Of a stretch of DNA of 64,000 nt, positions 1 to 9,450 are shown piece by piece (within the stretch, counting starts at the first letter, position 1; every line of letters starts with the position of its first letter). The DNA comes from Anaerolineales bacterium (GTDB lineage Bacteria; Chloroflexota; Anaerolineae; Anaerolineales; UBA4823), in contig JAGVAD010000001.1 of NCBI GenBank assembly GCA_020060465.1, positions 19,871-83,870 on the forward strand, written 5' to 3'. Both the position numbers and the translations under genes were made by a program. The notes under the pieces are model-generated. The model was not told the origin of the DNA. It saw nothing but the letters and a program-made list of their open reading frames with translations, and ran no database searches.

Positions 1-726
<726 letters not shown>

Positions 727-737
727 TGGAGGAGACT

Positions 738-1682
738 ATGCCCGTGATCATCCCTGATACACTGCCAGCGAAAGACATCCTGGAAAAGGAAAATATCTTT
801 GTCATGGGCAATCGCCGCGCCCTGCACCAGGATATTCGCCCATTGAGAATGGCTATTCTCAATCTGATGCCTACCAAGGTTGCCACCGAGACCCAATTGC
901 TTCGCTTGTTAGGCAACTCGGCGCTTCAGGTAGAGGTGATTTTGCTACACATGGCTTCGCATGATTCCAAAAACACGCCGCAGGAGCATCTGCTGAACCA
1001 TTACCGCACATTCGACCAGGTGGAAAACGAAAAATTCGATGGTTTGATTATCACCGGCGCGCCGGTTGAGCATTTGCCCTTTGAAGAGGTGGATTATTGG
1101 TCGGAGCTTCAAGAATTGCTGGATTGGAGCGCAACCCACGTCTATTCGACTTTCCATATCTGCTGGGCGGCGCAGGCTGACCTGTATCACCGTTTTGGCG
1201 TGCCGAAGTATCCCTTGCCGGCGAAGAAATTCGGCGTGTTCGAACATCGCGTGCTGGCGCAGAACGAAAGCCTGTTGCGCGGTTTTGACGATACCTTCTA
1301 CGCGCCGCACTCCCGGCATACCGAAATTCGCCGTCAGGACGTTGAACGGGTAGCAGGGCTGGACATTCTGGCCGAATCCGACGAGGCCGGACTCTACATC
1401 CTGGCGACGCGCGACCGCCGCCGCTTTTACATCACCGGCCATTCAGAGTATGACCCCTTGACACTCAAGAGCGAATACGAGCGAGATCGGCAGAAAGGGT
1501 TGCCTATTGACCTGCCTAAAAATTATTTCCCTGACGATGACCCCCAAAAAGAGCCGCAAGTGCGCTGGCGCGGTCATGCGCATTTACTCTTTTCGAACTG
1601 GTTGAATTACAACGTCTATCAGATTACCCCGTACGATATTGGCAAGATTCCCGATGGAGGTACATATTCGTCTTTCTACTGA
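738..1682 (+). CDS. metA: Homoserine O-acyltransferase (MetA family), predicted acetyl-CoA specific
   Basis: [23 protein letters not shown]...LNLMPTK...[10 protein letters not shown]...[17 protein letters not shown] at 738 preceded by ggaggag. Glu falls at residue 111. Confidence 0.95.
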   Translation: MPVIIPDTLPAKDILEKENIFVMGNRRALHQDIRPLRMAILNLMPTKVATETQLLRLLGNSALQVEVILLHMASHDSKNTPQEHLLNHYRTFDQVENEKFDGLIITGAPVEHLPFEEVDYWSELQELLDWSATHVYSTFHICWAAQADLYHRFGVPKYPLPAKKFGVFEHRVLAQNESLLRGFDDTFYAPHSRHTEIRRQDVERVAGLDILAESDEAGLYILATRDRRRFYITGHSEYDPLTLKSEYERDRQKGLPIDLPKNYFPDDDPQKEPQVRWRGHAHLLFSNWLNYNVYQITPYDIGKIPDGGTYSSFY

Positions 1683-1705
1683 GCTTCGGACAATTGGGTT
1701 ATGAT

Positions 1706-1745
1706 CGTCCCGCAGGTTTGTTTTAGGGAACCTGCGGGACGTTTT
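1706..1745. terminator. Intrinsic terminator downstream of metA
   Basis: CGTCCCGCAGGTT-tgttttaggg-AACCTGCGGGACG followed by TTTT; perfect 13-bp stem between convergent genes. Confidence 0.9.
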
Positions 1746-1809
1746 GCTGCGTAAGCGCCGATGAGAATATGATCTTGAGTAACGCGAAATTTACTTCGCC
1801 CCCGTATTT

Positions 1810-2940
1810 CTAACTGCCAATTTCGCCCAGAATGCGGATGTAGTGCAGAATGTGCTCGCGGGAAATCACCCCCACGATTTGGTCGGCTTTGACGACCGGT
1901 ACCTGGGCTACCTGCGCATTGTCCATCGTTTGCAGAAGTTCCAGGATGTGCATGTCTGGGTTTGCCAGGATCAATTTCTCGCGAGGTACCATGGCCTGTT
2001 CAGCCAGGACTCTGCTCCAATTGGCACGCGGGATGGCGGTGACATCGCGCAAGGTGAGCATCCCGCGCAGCCGGTCGCCGTCCTCGGTCACCAAGAAGCA
2101 GCGATGTCCGCCGGTCAGGATTTTCTCTTCAACCAGTTGATCGAGAGGAATATTGCCGGGCACTTGATTGCACTCCGGCGACATGACCTGAGCGACAGTG
2201 ACATCTCGTAACATGCGTTGGAGGTTCACCTGGGCGTAGCTGCTTGCCGCGGCGTTTTGCAGAAACCAACCGATGAAAGCTAACCAGAGGCCGTTGAAGA
2301 AATTGCCACGTAAAATGGTCAGCAGGCCCAGTCCAATGAAGCCAAATGCCACCGCCTGACCGGCGTAACTGGCAATCTGTGTGGCGCGGTAAAAATTAGC
2401 GGTGATTTTCCAGATAATGGCGCGCAAAACTCTGCCGCCGTCTAAAGGGAAACCAGGGATTAAGTTGAAGAGGCCTAGGATTAAATTGATGCGCGCCAGC
2501 CAGATGCTAGGCGCAGCCAGGTATGGCTGCGCTCGATCCAGAAGCCACAGGCCGCCGAACAAGCCAGCCAGCGCCAGGCTGGTCAAGGGGCCGGCGATGG
2601 CGATGCGAAACTCTACGCCCGGAGTTTGCGGCTCCTTGCCGATCTGCGCCACCCCACCAAAAATGAAGAGGGTGATGCCGCGCACTGGGATTTTGTTGCG
2701 CAAAGCCACAACGGAATGACCCAGCTCATGCAGCAATACTGACATAAAGAACAGCAAGCTGGTCGCGCCCCCCAGCAACCACTGGGCGGTTTTGGGCAAG
2801 TCTGGATATTCGGTGAGAAAATAACCCGAAGCCAGCGACCAGGTCACTAACCCAAAGACCAAGAACCAACTGATATGCAATCCAACCGGAATGCCCCAAA
2901 TCCGTCCTAGTTTTACGCTGGCGTCCATTTGTCCCTCCAT
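1810..2940 (-). CDS. Site-2 protease-like M50 family zinc metalloprotease with C-terminal CBS pair
   Basis: HELGH motif in a membrane segment (LLHELGHSVVALRNKIPVRGITLFIFGG), NLIPGFPLDGGRVLRA, then CBS-like repeats. Confidence 0.9.
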   Translation of the reverse strand: MEGQMDASVKLGRIWGIPVGLHISWFLVFGLVTWSLASGYFLTEYPDLPKTAQWLLGGATSLLFFMSVLLHELGHSVVALRNKIPVRGITLFIFGGVAQIGKEPQTPGVEFRIAIAGPLTSLALAGLFGGLWLLDRAQPYLAAPSIWLARINLILGLFNLIPGFPLDGGRVLRAIIWKITANFYRATQIASYAGQAVAFGFIGLGLLTILRGNFFNGLWLAFIGWFLQNAAASSYAQVNLQRMLRDVTVAQVMSPECNQVPGNIPLDQLVEEKILTGGHRCFLVTEDGDRLRGMLTLRDVTAIPRANWSRVLAEQAMVPREKLILANPDMHILELLQTMDNAQVAQVPVVKADQIVGVISREHILHYIRILGEIGS

Positions 2941-3215
2941 TGGGAACCGAACTTCATCCTTGCCCGGGCCAAACCGTCACGACTTTCAGGTACCAAAGTA
3001 GCACTTGAGACGATTATAAAACATTTGCGCGCTTCAACGGAAGTTTCTTGCAAACGTCGAGAGCCATTGTTGTTTGGCGCAAATAAAGCGGTGTGTTAGA
3101 TCATTGTGAACTCTTTCGTTGAAGCAGCCGTATCTACGGCTTGATTTTGTCGTCCTATAAAGCAGGACAGATTCTATAGTTGGCACAAAAAATATGACGA
3201 ATTCAGGAGAAAACG

Positions 3216-3608
3216 ATGAAAAAAGCCTTGCTAATGCTTGTTTTACTTATCTTTTTAACCGCCAGCGTTTCACCAGCTTATGCGGCTGGGCCGCGGCCCA
3301 ATGATAGAACGCGGGGCAGAACACCCTTTGCGTTGGTTGGAACAATCACAGCAATTGATGGCAGCACAGTTACCGTTCGTGTGGTGGTTGGGAATCGCCT
3401 GGTGAAGCGATATTATGGTCAGGAAGTGCCTCTTGAGACGAACGCAGCCACGCGGTTTTTGATGAAAGATGCAAATGGGGTGGTCTATCCGATTATCCTA
3501 GGTGATTTGGAAGCTGGCCAGAACGTTAGCGTCAATGGCGTCTTGACCGATAATCGCTGGGTAGCCACGCGGATTACCGTCGGGGCGCGGCTGATTCATC
3601 TGCCCTGA
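3216..3608 (+). CDS. Small secreted protein, DUF5666-like
   Basis: Signal peptide MKKALLMLVLLIFLTASVSPAYAA then a beta-rich domain (LVGTITAIDGSTVTVRV). RBS-like aggaga upstream. Confidence 0.6.
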   Translation: MKKALLMLVLLIFLTASVSPAYAAGPRPNDRTRGRTPFALVGTITAIDGSTVTVRVVVGNRLVKRYYGQEVPLETNAATRFLMKDANGVVYPIILGDLEAGQNVSVNGVLTDNRWVATRITVGARLIHLP

Positions 3609-3628
3609 GTAGTGCTGTAATGATTTCG

Positions 3629-3670
3629 ACTACCTGAGACCACGCGCCGGAGTGCGTGATCTCAGGTAGT
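3629..3670. terminator. Hairpin terminator
   Basis: ACTACCTGAGA-c-CACGC...GCGTG-a-TCTCAGGTAGT, just after the stop of 3216-3608. Confidence 0.75.
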
Positions 3671-3868
3671 TTCGCGCTTACCGTCGGATGATACTCTGCA
3701 ATACGAATTCATTTGACCAGCCGAACAAAAACTTGCCCGGTGGATGATACGAGCGCCGCGTTTAGGTGGTGGGCGCCCCGGTTTGCATTATAATCAAAAA
3801 GGTATTACGCCTGATCGAATCATTCACTCCTTCCATATATCCTTCAAACCCTTTATCGGAGGTATTCT

Positions 3869-4174
3869 ATGCGCAATTTGGCGATCATCCTACTGGCAAT
3901 CTGGCTGATTGCAAGCGGTCTCTTGCCGTTGCTGAATGTTTCGATCCCATCCTCGGATGTAATTCTGGCTGTGCTGGCAGTCGCCGCCGGCGTTCTGCTG
4001 TTGCTCAACCGCGGCGAGTTTCGTTTGCCGCGCAACCTGGGGGTTTTGTTGTTGGGCGTTTGGTTGATTCTGGCGGGGGCGTTGCCATTGCTTTCCATCA
4101 GCTTCCCTTCCAGCGAAGTTGTCCTGGGTGTTCTGGCGGCCGCGGCAGGGGTTTTGATTCTGCTGAAGCGATAA
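3869..4174 (+). CDS. Small membrane protein made of two tandem about 50-aa repeats
   Basis: RNLAIILLAIWLIASGLLPLLNVSIPSSDVILAVLAVAAGVLLLLNR and RNLGVLLLGVWLILAGALPLLSISFPSSEVVLGVLAAAAGVLILLKR; ggaggt RBS. Confidence 0.75.
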   Translation: MRNLAIILLAIWLIASGLLPLLNVSIPSSDVILAVLAVAAGVLLLLNRGEFRLPRNLGVLLLGVWLILAGALPLLSISFPSSEVVLGVLAAAAGVLILLKR

Positions 4175-4324
4175 CAGGCAAGGGCATCGCTATTGCACAA
4201 CGCTGATGGAATTCTAATTTTCATGTTGCAGAAATTAATGCAGTCGGGGGAAATTGTGGTACACTATTAAATGGCGATTTCGACCATTGTGAGTACATTT
4301 AGCCAGTTCGAGGAGGAAATAAGG

Positions 4325-5140
4325 ATGCTAAAGAAGTCAATCGTTGCTGTAATTTCGGTTTTCACCATCTTGATTTTTGCTGTCGGCCCGGTGGGGGCGG
4401 TAACCGATGGGGAGCTGGATGGCAATGGTCATCCCTATGTTGGGCTGATGGTAGCCCAGGATGCTAACGGCAGACCCCTGTGGCGTTGCAGCGGAACGCT
4501 GCTTTCTCCCACCCTGTTTCTCACCGCCGGCCACTGTACGGAATTGCCCGCCGCTCATATAGAAATTTGGTTCGACGCGGATGTCGAGTCCGGCATTCCA
4601 GCGAACGGTTATCCCTTTACGGGCGACGTGGGGGGAACACCATTTACACACCCGAACTATGACCCCAACGCTTTCTATCTCTTTGATTTGGGTGTGGTCG
4701 TGTTGGATGAACCGATGGTCATGAGCGCCTACGGCACTTTGCCGCAGCAGGACGTGCTGGACAGCCTCTCTCGCCGGCGTGGTTTGCAGAACACCCTGTT
4801 CACCGCTGTGGGTTACGGCCTTCAGGAGAGTTTTCCCGATGCGGCTTCCTGGAAGGAGCACAACCAGAGAGTTCGCATGGTAGCATATCCCCATTTGATC
4901 CAAATCAATGGCGGGCTGGTGGGTGATTTCTCCTTGCTGCTCTCGAATAATCATGCGACAGGCGGAACCTGCTTTGGCGATTCTGGCGGCCCCAACTTCA
5001 TTGGAGATTCGAATGTTGTTGCCGGAGTTACTTCCTTCGGCCTTAACGGCAATTGCGCCGGCACTGGCGGTGTCTATCGCGTGGATAGAGCAGATGATTT
5101 AGGGTGGCTCTACAGCCAGTTTGGCGATCACCTGCCTTAG
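4325..5140 (+). CDS. Secreted trypsin-like serine protease (S1 family)
   Basis: Signal peptide MLKKSIVAVISVFTILIFAVGPVGA; LTAGHC (His), DLGVVVLD (Asp), GDSGGP (Ser). Gaggaggaaataagg RBS supports ATG at 4325 over 4271. Confidence 0.88.
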   Translation: MLKKSIVAVISVFTILIFAVGPVGAVTDGELDGNGHPYVGLMVAQDANGRPLWRCSGTLLSPTLFLTAGHCTELPAAHIEIWFDADVESGIPANGYPFTGDVGGTPFTHPNYDPNAFYLFDLGVVVLDEPMVMSAYGTLPQQDVLDSLSRRRGLQNTLFTAVGYGLQESFPDAASWKEHNQRVRMVAYPHLIQINGGLVGDFSLLLSNNHATGGTCFGDSGGPNFIGDSNVVAGVTSFGLNGNCAGTGGVYRVDRADDLGWLYSQFGDHLP

Positions 5141-5199
5141 CCATTCAATCTGATTCAGATCGAGATCGCCTGACAACTATCTGATCGTTACAACAATGA

Positions 5200-5234
5200 T
5201 AGCCGCCCCTAAGATTATGGTTGTGGGGCGGCTA
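5200..5234. terminator. Bidirectional hairpin between convergent genes
   Basis: TAGCCGCCCC...GGGGCGGCTA perfect 10-bp stem. Confidence 0.7.
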
Positions 5235-5239
5235 AGCTA

Positions 5240-6187
5240 TTAATTTGAGTGGAAGATCGAGATTGATTTGCGCTGATCGAGACGCTTCAGACCAGCGTCG
5301 TGTGCTGCCTGGACGGCGGTCTGATATTCCTGGCGCGTGATCGGGCGCGCCAGGCGTGGGTATTGGTTAGGATGGCGGCGCACGTTGTACTCAGGCCGAT
5401 ATTGATCCATGAGATTGAGGTAAGTATTGAGAGAAATATCTTGCGCCAGGAAGCGGACAATCTCTGCTGTCCCTGCCAGGTCGTTGGGCAGCACCAAATG
5501 ACGCACCAACAAGCCGCGCAACGCCAGACCCTGTTCGTTGATTTGCAGATCGCCAACCTGGCGATACATTTCCTTGACCGCTGCCTGGTTGACCTGTGGG
5601 TATCGGGGGACTTTGGAATAATTGCGGGCAATTTGGGCGCTGGCGTACTTCATATCGGGCATGTAGATGTCAATAACGCCGTCCAACATTGCTAACGCAG
5701 TCAGCGAATCGTAACCGCCGGTGTTATATACCAACGGTAAGCGCAGGCCGTTTTCGGCTGCGATCTTCACCGCGGCCAATATTTGCGCTACAACGTGGCT
5801 GGGAGAGACCAGGTTGATGTTGTGGCAGCCGTACGCTTGCAGTTCCAGCATGACCTTTGCCAGTTCCTCCGGCGTGACCAATTCACCGGCGTCCGTCTGG
5901 CTGATGTCATAATTTTGACAGTATTGACAACGCAGGTTGCAGCGGGCGAAGAAGATCGTTCCCGAACCGCGCCAACCGCGCAGTGGGTCTTCTTCGCCCA
6001 GATGCGGCCCATAACTGCTCAGGCGCGCCTGGATGCCGGTGCGACATACGCCCAATGCACCTGCCGTCCGATCTACCTTGCACTCCCAGCCACACAGGTC
6101 GCAGCGTTTAAGATGCTCGGCAGCGATTTTTACCCGCTGTTCAAGCTGACCATCGCGCAGTAATCTTTGGTAGGCTGGTTCAAACAT
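5240..6187 (-). CDS. Radical SAM protein, PflA-related (COG1313-like)
   Basis: CxxxCxxC motif CNLRCQYCQN, LVSPSHVVAQI, MPDMKYA. ATG at 6187 (MFEPAYQRLL) preferred; the ORF track start at 6274 is a TTG inside a repeat-like segment. Confidence 0.88.
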   Translation of the reverse strand: MFEPAYQRLLRDGQLEQRVKIAAEHLKRCDLCGWECKVDRTAGALGVCRTGIQARLSSYGPHLGEEDPLRGWRGSGTIFFARCNLRCQYCQNYDISQTDAGELVTPEELAKVMLELQAYGCHNINLVSPSHVVAQILAAVKIAAENGLRLPLVYNTGGYDSLTALAMLDGVIDIYMPDMKYASAQIARNYSKVPRYPQVNQAAVKEMYRQVGDLQINEQGLALRGLLVRHLVLPNDLAGTAEIVRFLAQDISLNTYLNLMDQYRPEYNVRRHPNQYPRLARPITRQEYQTAVQAAHDAGLKRLDQRKSISIFHSN

Positions 6188-6266
6188 CCATCGCCGCCGA
6201 AGGTACAGGATGTCAGGAAGTATATCAGAATCTGATCTGCTGCGTTGGTTATTCGTAATGCGGGAT

Positions 6267-6306
6267 GTGCTCAAAAGTTGTTGTTAGCGTTCGCTCGGCG
6301 TCGGTT
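6267..6306 (-). repeat. Truncated inverted copy of the dispersed hairpin element (see 26386 and 39045)
   Basis: GTGCTCAAAAGTTGTTGTTAGCGTTCGCTCGGCGTCGGTT matches the reverse complement of 39166-39207 (GTGCTCTAAAGTTGTGGTTACGCTCACCCGGCATCGGTT) with few differences and one indel. Confidence 0.7.
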
Positions 6307-6329
6307 CCCAGGGAAAATCTACCACGGCA

Positions 6330-6397
6330 TGTTACAATAGCCGGAACAAGTTGGCTGCAAGGAAGAAACGCTGACTTACAGCGTCGAAGCATCCAAC
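6330..6397 (+). promoter_or_regulatory. Candidate extended -10 promoter (TGtTACAAT) plus structured leader
   Basis: TGnTACAAT at 6330-6338. Leader stem GTTGG(6350-6354)/CCAAC(6393-6397) encloses hairpin ACGCTG-actta-CAGCGT (6368-6384). Confidence 0.4.
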
Positions 6398-6437
6398 CTT
6401 GGAGAACACTTTTTCGATGATCTAAGGAGAGGCGAAG

Positions 6438-7313
6438 ATGGAAATCTCGCTGCGTGAATATCTATCCAGCGGCAAGGTTTTATTCGCGGATGGGGCTACT
6501 GGCACCATGCTAATGGCGGCAGGTTTGCCGCCTGGTCAGGCGCCGGAAATTTGGAATGTGGAACAGCCGGAAAAAATACTTAGTTTGCATCGCGCCTACC
6601 TGGATGCCGGTTCGCAGATCATCTTGACCAATACCTTTGGCGGCAGCCGCATCAAGTTGGATAAGGCTGGCATAGGGGAGCGCGTGGTGGAGCTAAACCG
6701 CGCCGCGGCGGGTCTGGCGCGCCAGGCGGCGGGAGCGCGCGCCTACGTGGCCGGCGATATTGGCCCCAGCGGCGAGCTGATGGCGCCCATGGGTCCGCTG
6801 ACCTACGAAAAAGCGTTCGAGGCTTTCGCTGAACAGGCGGCTGCGCTGGCGGAAGGCGGCGTGGATGCAATTTGGGTGGAGACCATGACCGATCTGGAAG
6901 AAGCCCGCGCTGCCGTGAACGCCGCTTTGCAGGTCTCAGATTTGCCGGTGTTCTGCTCTTTGAGCTTTGGCAAACGTGGGCGCACCATGATGGGAGTAAG
7001 CGCCCGGCAGGCGGCGCAGACCCTTTGGCCGCTGGGTTTGGCTGCAATTGGCGCCAACTGCGGCGAAGGCCTGGACATGATCCCAGAAGTGTTGGCACAG
7101 ATGCGAGAAGTCGCCCCTGAGGCGCCGTTGATCGTCAAACCCAATGCAGGATTGCCCAAGCTGGTCGCCGGGGCGACGGTTTACGATCTTACGCCGCAGG
7201 ATTTTGCCGCTCGCATGAGCGAATTCGTCCTTCAAGGAGCGCGCGTCATTGGTTCATGCTGCGGCAGTAGCCCAGATTTTATTCGGGAGCTACGCCAGCG
7301 CATTGCCGCTTGA
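6438..7313 (+). CDS. Homocysteine S-methyltransferase family protein
   Basis: DGATGTMLMAAGLPPG, IILTNTFGGSRIKL, GANCGEG and zinc-site GSCCG. Confidence 0.9.
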   Translation: MEISLREYLSSGKVLFADGATGTMLMAAGLPPGQAPEIWNVEQPEKILSLHRAYLDAGSQIILTNTFGGSRIKLDKAGIGERVVELNRAAAGLARQAAGARAYVAGDIGPSGELMAPMGPLTYEKAFEAFAEQAAALAEGGVDAIWVETMTDLEEARAAVNAALQVSDLPVFCSLSFGKRGRTMMGVSARQAAQTLWPLGLAAIGANCGEGLDMIPEVLAQMREVAPEAPLIVKPNAGLPKLVAGATVYDLTPQDFAARMSEFVLQGARVIGSCCGSSPDFIRELRQRIAA

Positions 7314-7342
7314 ATCTTTCGAAGGTTCGGCGCTTCTGAACG

Positions 7343-8716
7343 CTAAAAGGCGAACAGGAAGGTCAAGTCGTTGACGTTTGTACGGGTGGGGCCGGTGCGG
7401 AGCAAGTCGTTAAGTTGTTGAAAGAAATGATAGGAATCGTTCCGTTGCAGATAATCTGCGACGTTTAAACCAGCTTGAGAGGCCCGCGCCTGCGTTTCAC
7501 CGGTGACGACGGCGCCCGCGGCGTCGGTGGGACCATCGCCGCCATCGGTGGCAAGAGTAATCAGAGCTATATCGGGCAGTCCGGCCAGGTCGGGGATAGC
7601 TGCCAGCGCCAGTTCCTGGTTGCGCCCACCGAGGCCATCGCCGGTGAGCGTCACAGTGGTCTCTCCGCCAGCGATGATGCAAGCCGGACGGCCAATTGGC
7701 TGGCCAGTCGTCGCTGCCTGGCGTAAAACCGCAGCCAGAAAACGTCCCGCCTGGCGCGCTTCTCCTTGCAAGAAAGTGGTCAGCAGCAAGATGTTGAACC
7801 CTTCCCGCTTCGCTTGTTGCATGGCGGCGACTGCAGCTTGATAATTATTGCCAATGATGAGGTTCTGCACACGCTGGAAAACTGCGTCACCGGGTTTGGG
7901 TGTTTCCGCTTCCTGGCCGCGCAAGCCGCGCTCCAGATGCTCTCTCACCGAGGCAGGCACACGATCCGTCAAGTGATAGCGTTGCAAGACCGCCCAGGCA
8001 TCCTGAAAGGTGGTTCGATCCGGCGCAGTCGGACCGGAGGCGATCATATCCAGGGGGTCGCCGATCACATCCGAAAGGATCAAGGTTGCTATTTGCGCTG
8101 GAAAGACGAAACGCGCCAGGCCGCCGCCCTTGAGCTGCTCCAGGTGCTTACGCAAGGTGTTGATTTCATTGATACTTGCGCCGCTGGCTAAAAGCATGGA
8201 GGTGAGAGCCTGCATATCCGCCAGGCTCACTCCGCTCACCGGGGCGGTCAAGAGCGCCGAGCCTCCGCCGGAGATCAGGCAGATCACCAGATCATCCCCC
8301 GTGCAATCGGCTAACAGCGCCGCCATGCGCTGTGCCCCTTCCACGCCGCGTTCATCTGGCAACGGGTGACCGGCCTCGATCAGTTGCAGTCTATCCGAGA
8401 TTGTTTGCGGCGGCGCGCCGTAGCCCTCTTTGACGATTACCAAACCGGCAGTCAAATCATCGCCTAAGATGACGGCGGTCTGCGCCGCCATGGGTGCGCC
8501 CGCTTTGCCGGCCCCCACCACCAGCAGGCGGCGAATACGATCCAGAGCGTAGGTTCTCCCGTTGATGGATAACCGGTGTCCGCGGCGTTGAAGATGCGCA
8601 GCGACCGCTTGCGCCGGATCCACTGCGATCAGCGCGGCGGATAGGATGTTCTTGACTGCCTGACCCCAGCGGGCGGCGTCCAGCGTTTTAGACGGGCTGA
8701 ATACAGGCTGCTGCAT
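7343..8716 (-). CDS. Glycerate 2-kinase (GckA/MOFRL family)
   Basis: LLVVGAGKAGAPMA, LISGGGSALL, GGETTVTLTGDGLGGRNQELAL, TDGGDGPTDAAGAVV. Confidence 0.93.
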   Translation of the reverse strand: MQQPVFSPSKTLDAARWGQAVKNILSAALIAVDPAQAVAAHLQRRGHRLSINGRTYALDRIRRLLVVGAGKAGAPMAAQTAVILGDDLTAGLVIVKEGYGAPPQTISDRLQLIEAGHPLPDERGVEGAQRMAALLADCTGDDLVICLISGGGSALLTAPVSGVSLADMQALTSMLLASGASINEINTLRKHLEQLKGGGLARFVFPAQIATLILSDVIGDPLDMIASGPTAPDRTTFQDAWAVLQRYHLTDRVPASVREHLERGLRGQEAETPKPGDAVFQRVQNLIIGNNYQAAVAAMQQAKREGFNILLLTTFLQGEARQAGRFLAAVLRQAATTGQPIGRPACIIAGGETTVTLTGDGLGGRNQELALAAIPDLAGLPDIALITLATDGGDGPTDAAGAVVTGETQARASQAGLNVADYLQRNDSYHFFQQLNDLLRTGPTRTNVNDLTFLFAF

Positions 8717-9356
8717 CGTTCGCCGGGCTGTTGATCAGCGTGGAAACCGGATAAGCCGTCATTTCATCCGCCGGATAGGGTTGAAGCAGCGCCTGTAAGC
8801 GTTCAATCGGCTGCTCGCCGGGCGTCAGCCAGAAATCATAGGCGGCTTCGGGCAAAATGACCGGCATACGGTTGTGGATGGTTTGCATCAAATCGTTGGG
8901 GGCGGTGGTGATGATGGCGCAAGAAAGGATGTTCGAACCATCCGGCGCGTTCCAACTTTCCCACAAACCGGCAAAGGCAAAAGGCTTGCCAGATTTCAAA
9001 TGAATGTACATCGGGGTTTTGACTTTACGCCCGGCTTCTTGTCTCCATTCAAAAAAACCGCTGGCGGGTATCAGGCAGCGCCGCCGACGAAAAGCCGTGC
9101 GAAAAGAGGGCTTTTCTGTTAGCGTTTCTGCACGGGCGTTGATCATACGGTTGCCAATGGATGGGTCCTTAGCCCAGCTCGGGATCAATCCCCAGGAGAA
9201 GAAATCCAGTACATTTCTGCCATCATTGGGGATGACAGCTACCGGCTGGGATGGGGCAATGTTGTAGCGGGGAGCGACTGCATCGGGAATTTGCACGCCG
9301 TTAAAAACCTGGCGTAGTTGTTCGGGGCTGGCGATCAAGGTAAATCTTCCGCACAT
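8688..9356 (-). CDS. SOS response-associated peptidase (SRAP, YedK/HMCES family)
   Basis: N-terminal MCGRFTL catalytic Cys2, PRYNIAPSQPVAVI, MINARAET, RRCLIPASGFFEW. Confidence 0.95.
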   Translation of the reverse strand: MCGRFTLIASPEQLRQVFNGVQIPDAVAPRYNIAPSQPVAVIPNDGRNVLDFFSWGLIPSWAKDPSIGNRMINARAETLTEKPSFRTAFRRRRCLIPASGFFEWRQEAGRKVKTPMYIHLKSGKPFAFAGLWESWNAPDGSNILSCAIITTAPNDLMQTIHNRMPVILPEAAYDFWLTPGEQPIERLQALLQPYPADEMTAYPVSTLINSPANDAAACIQPV

Positions 9357-9450
9357 AACTCACCTGCTTCGATTTGCTGAATTTAACGCTTCAAACTGCC
9401 ATTGCCAGCCGCAAACGCGTCTGGTATCTTTATCATAACACAAGACAGAG

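Noticed and set aside
6188-6274. N-terminal extension of the radical SAM protein from a TTG codon
   Set aside because: The start lies within the truncated repeat and the added residues lack family resemblance; ATG 6187 fits better.
6330-6437. Known SAM or SAH riboswitch
   Set aside because: No consensus core of the SAM-I, SAM-II or SAH classes could be identified by eye.
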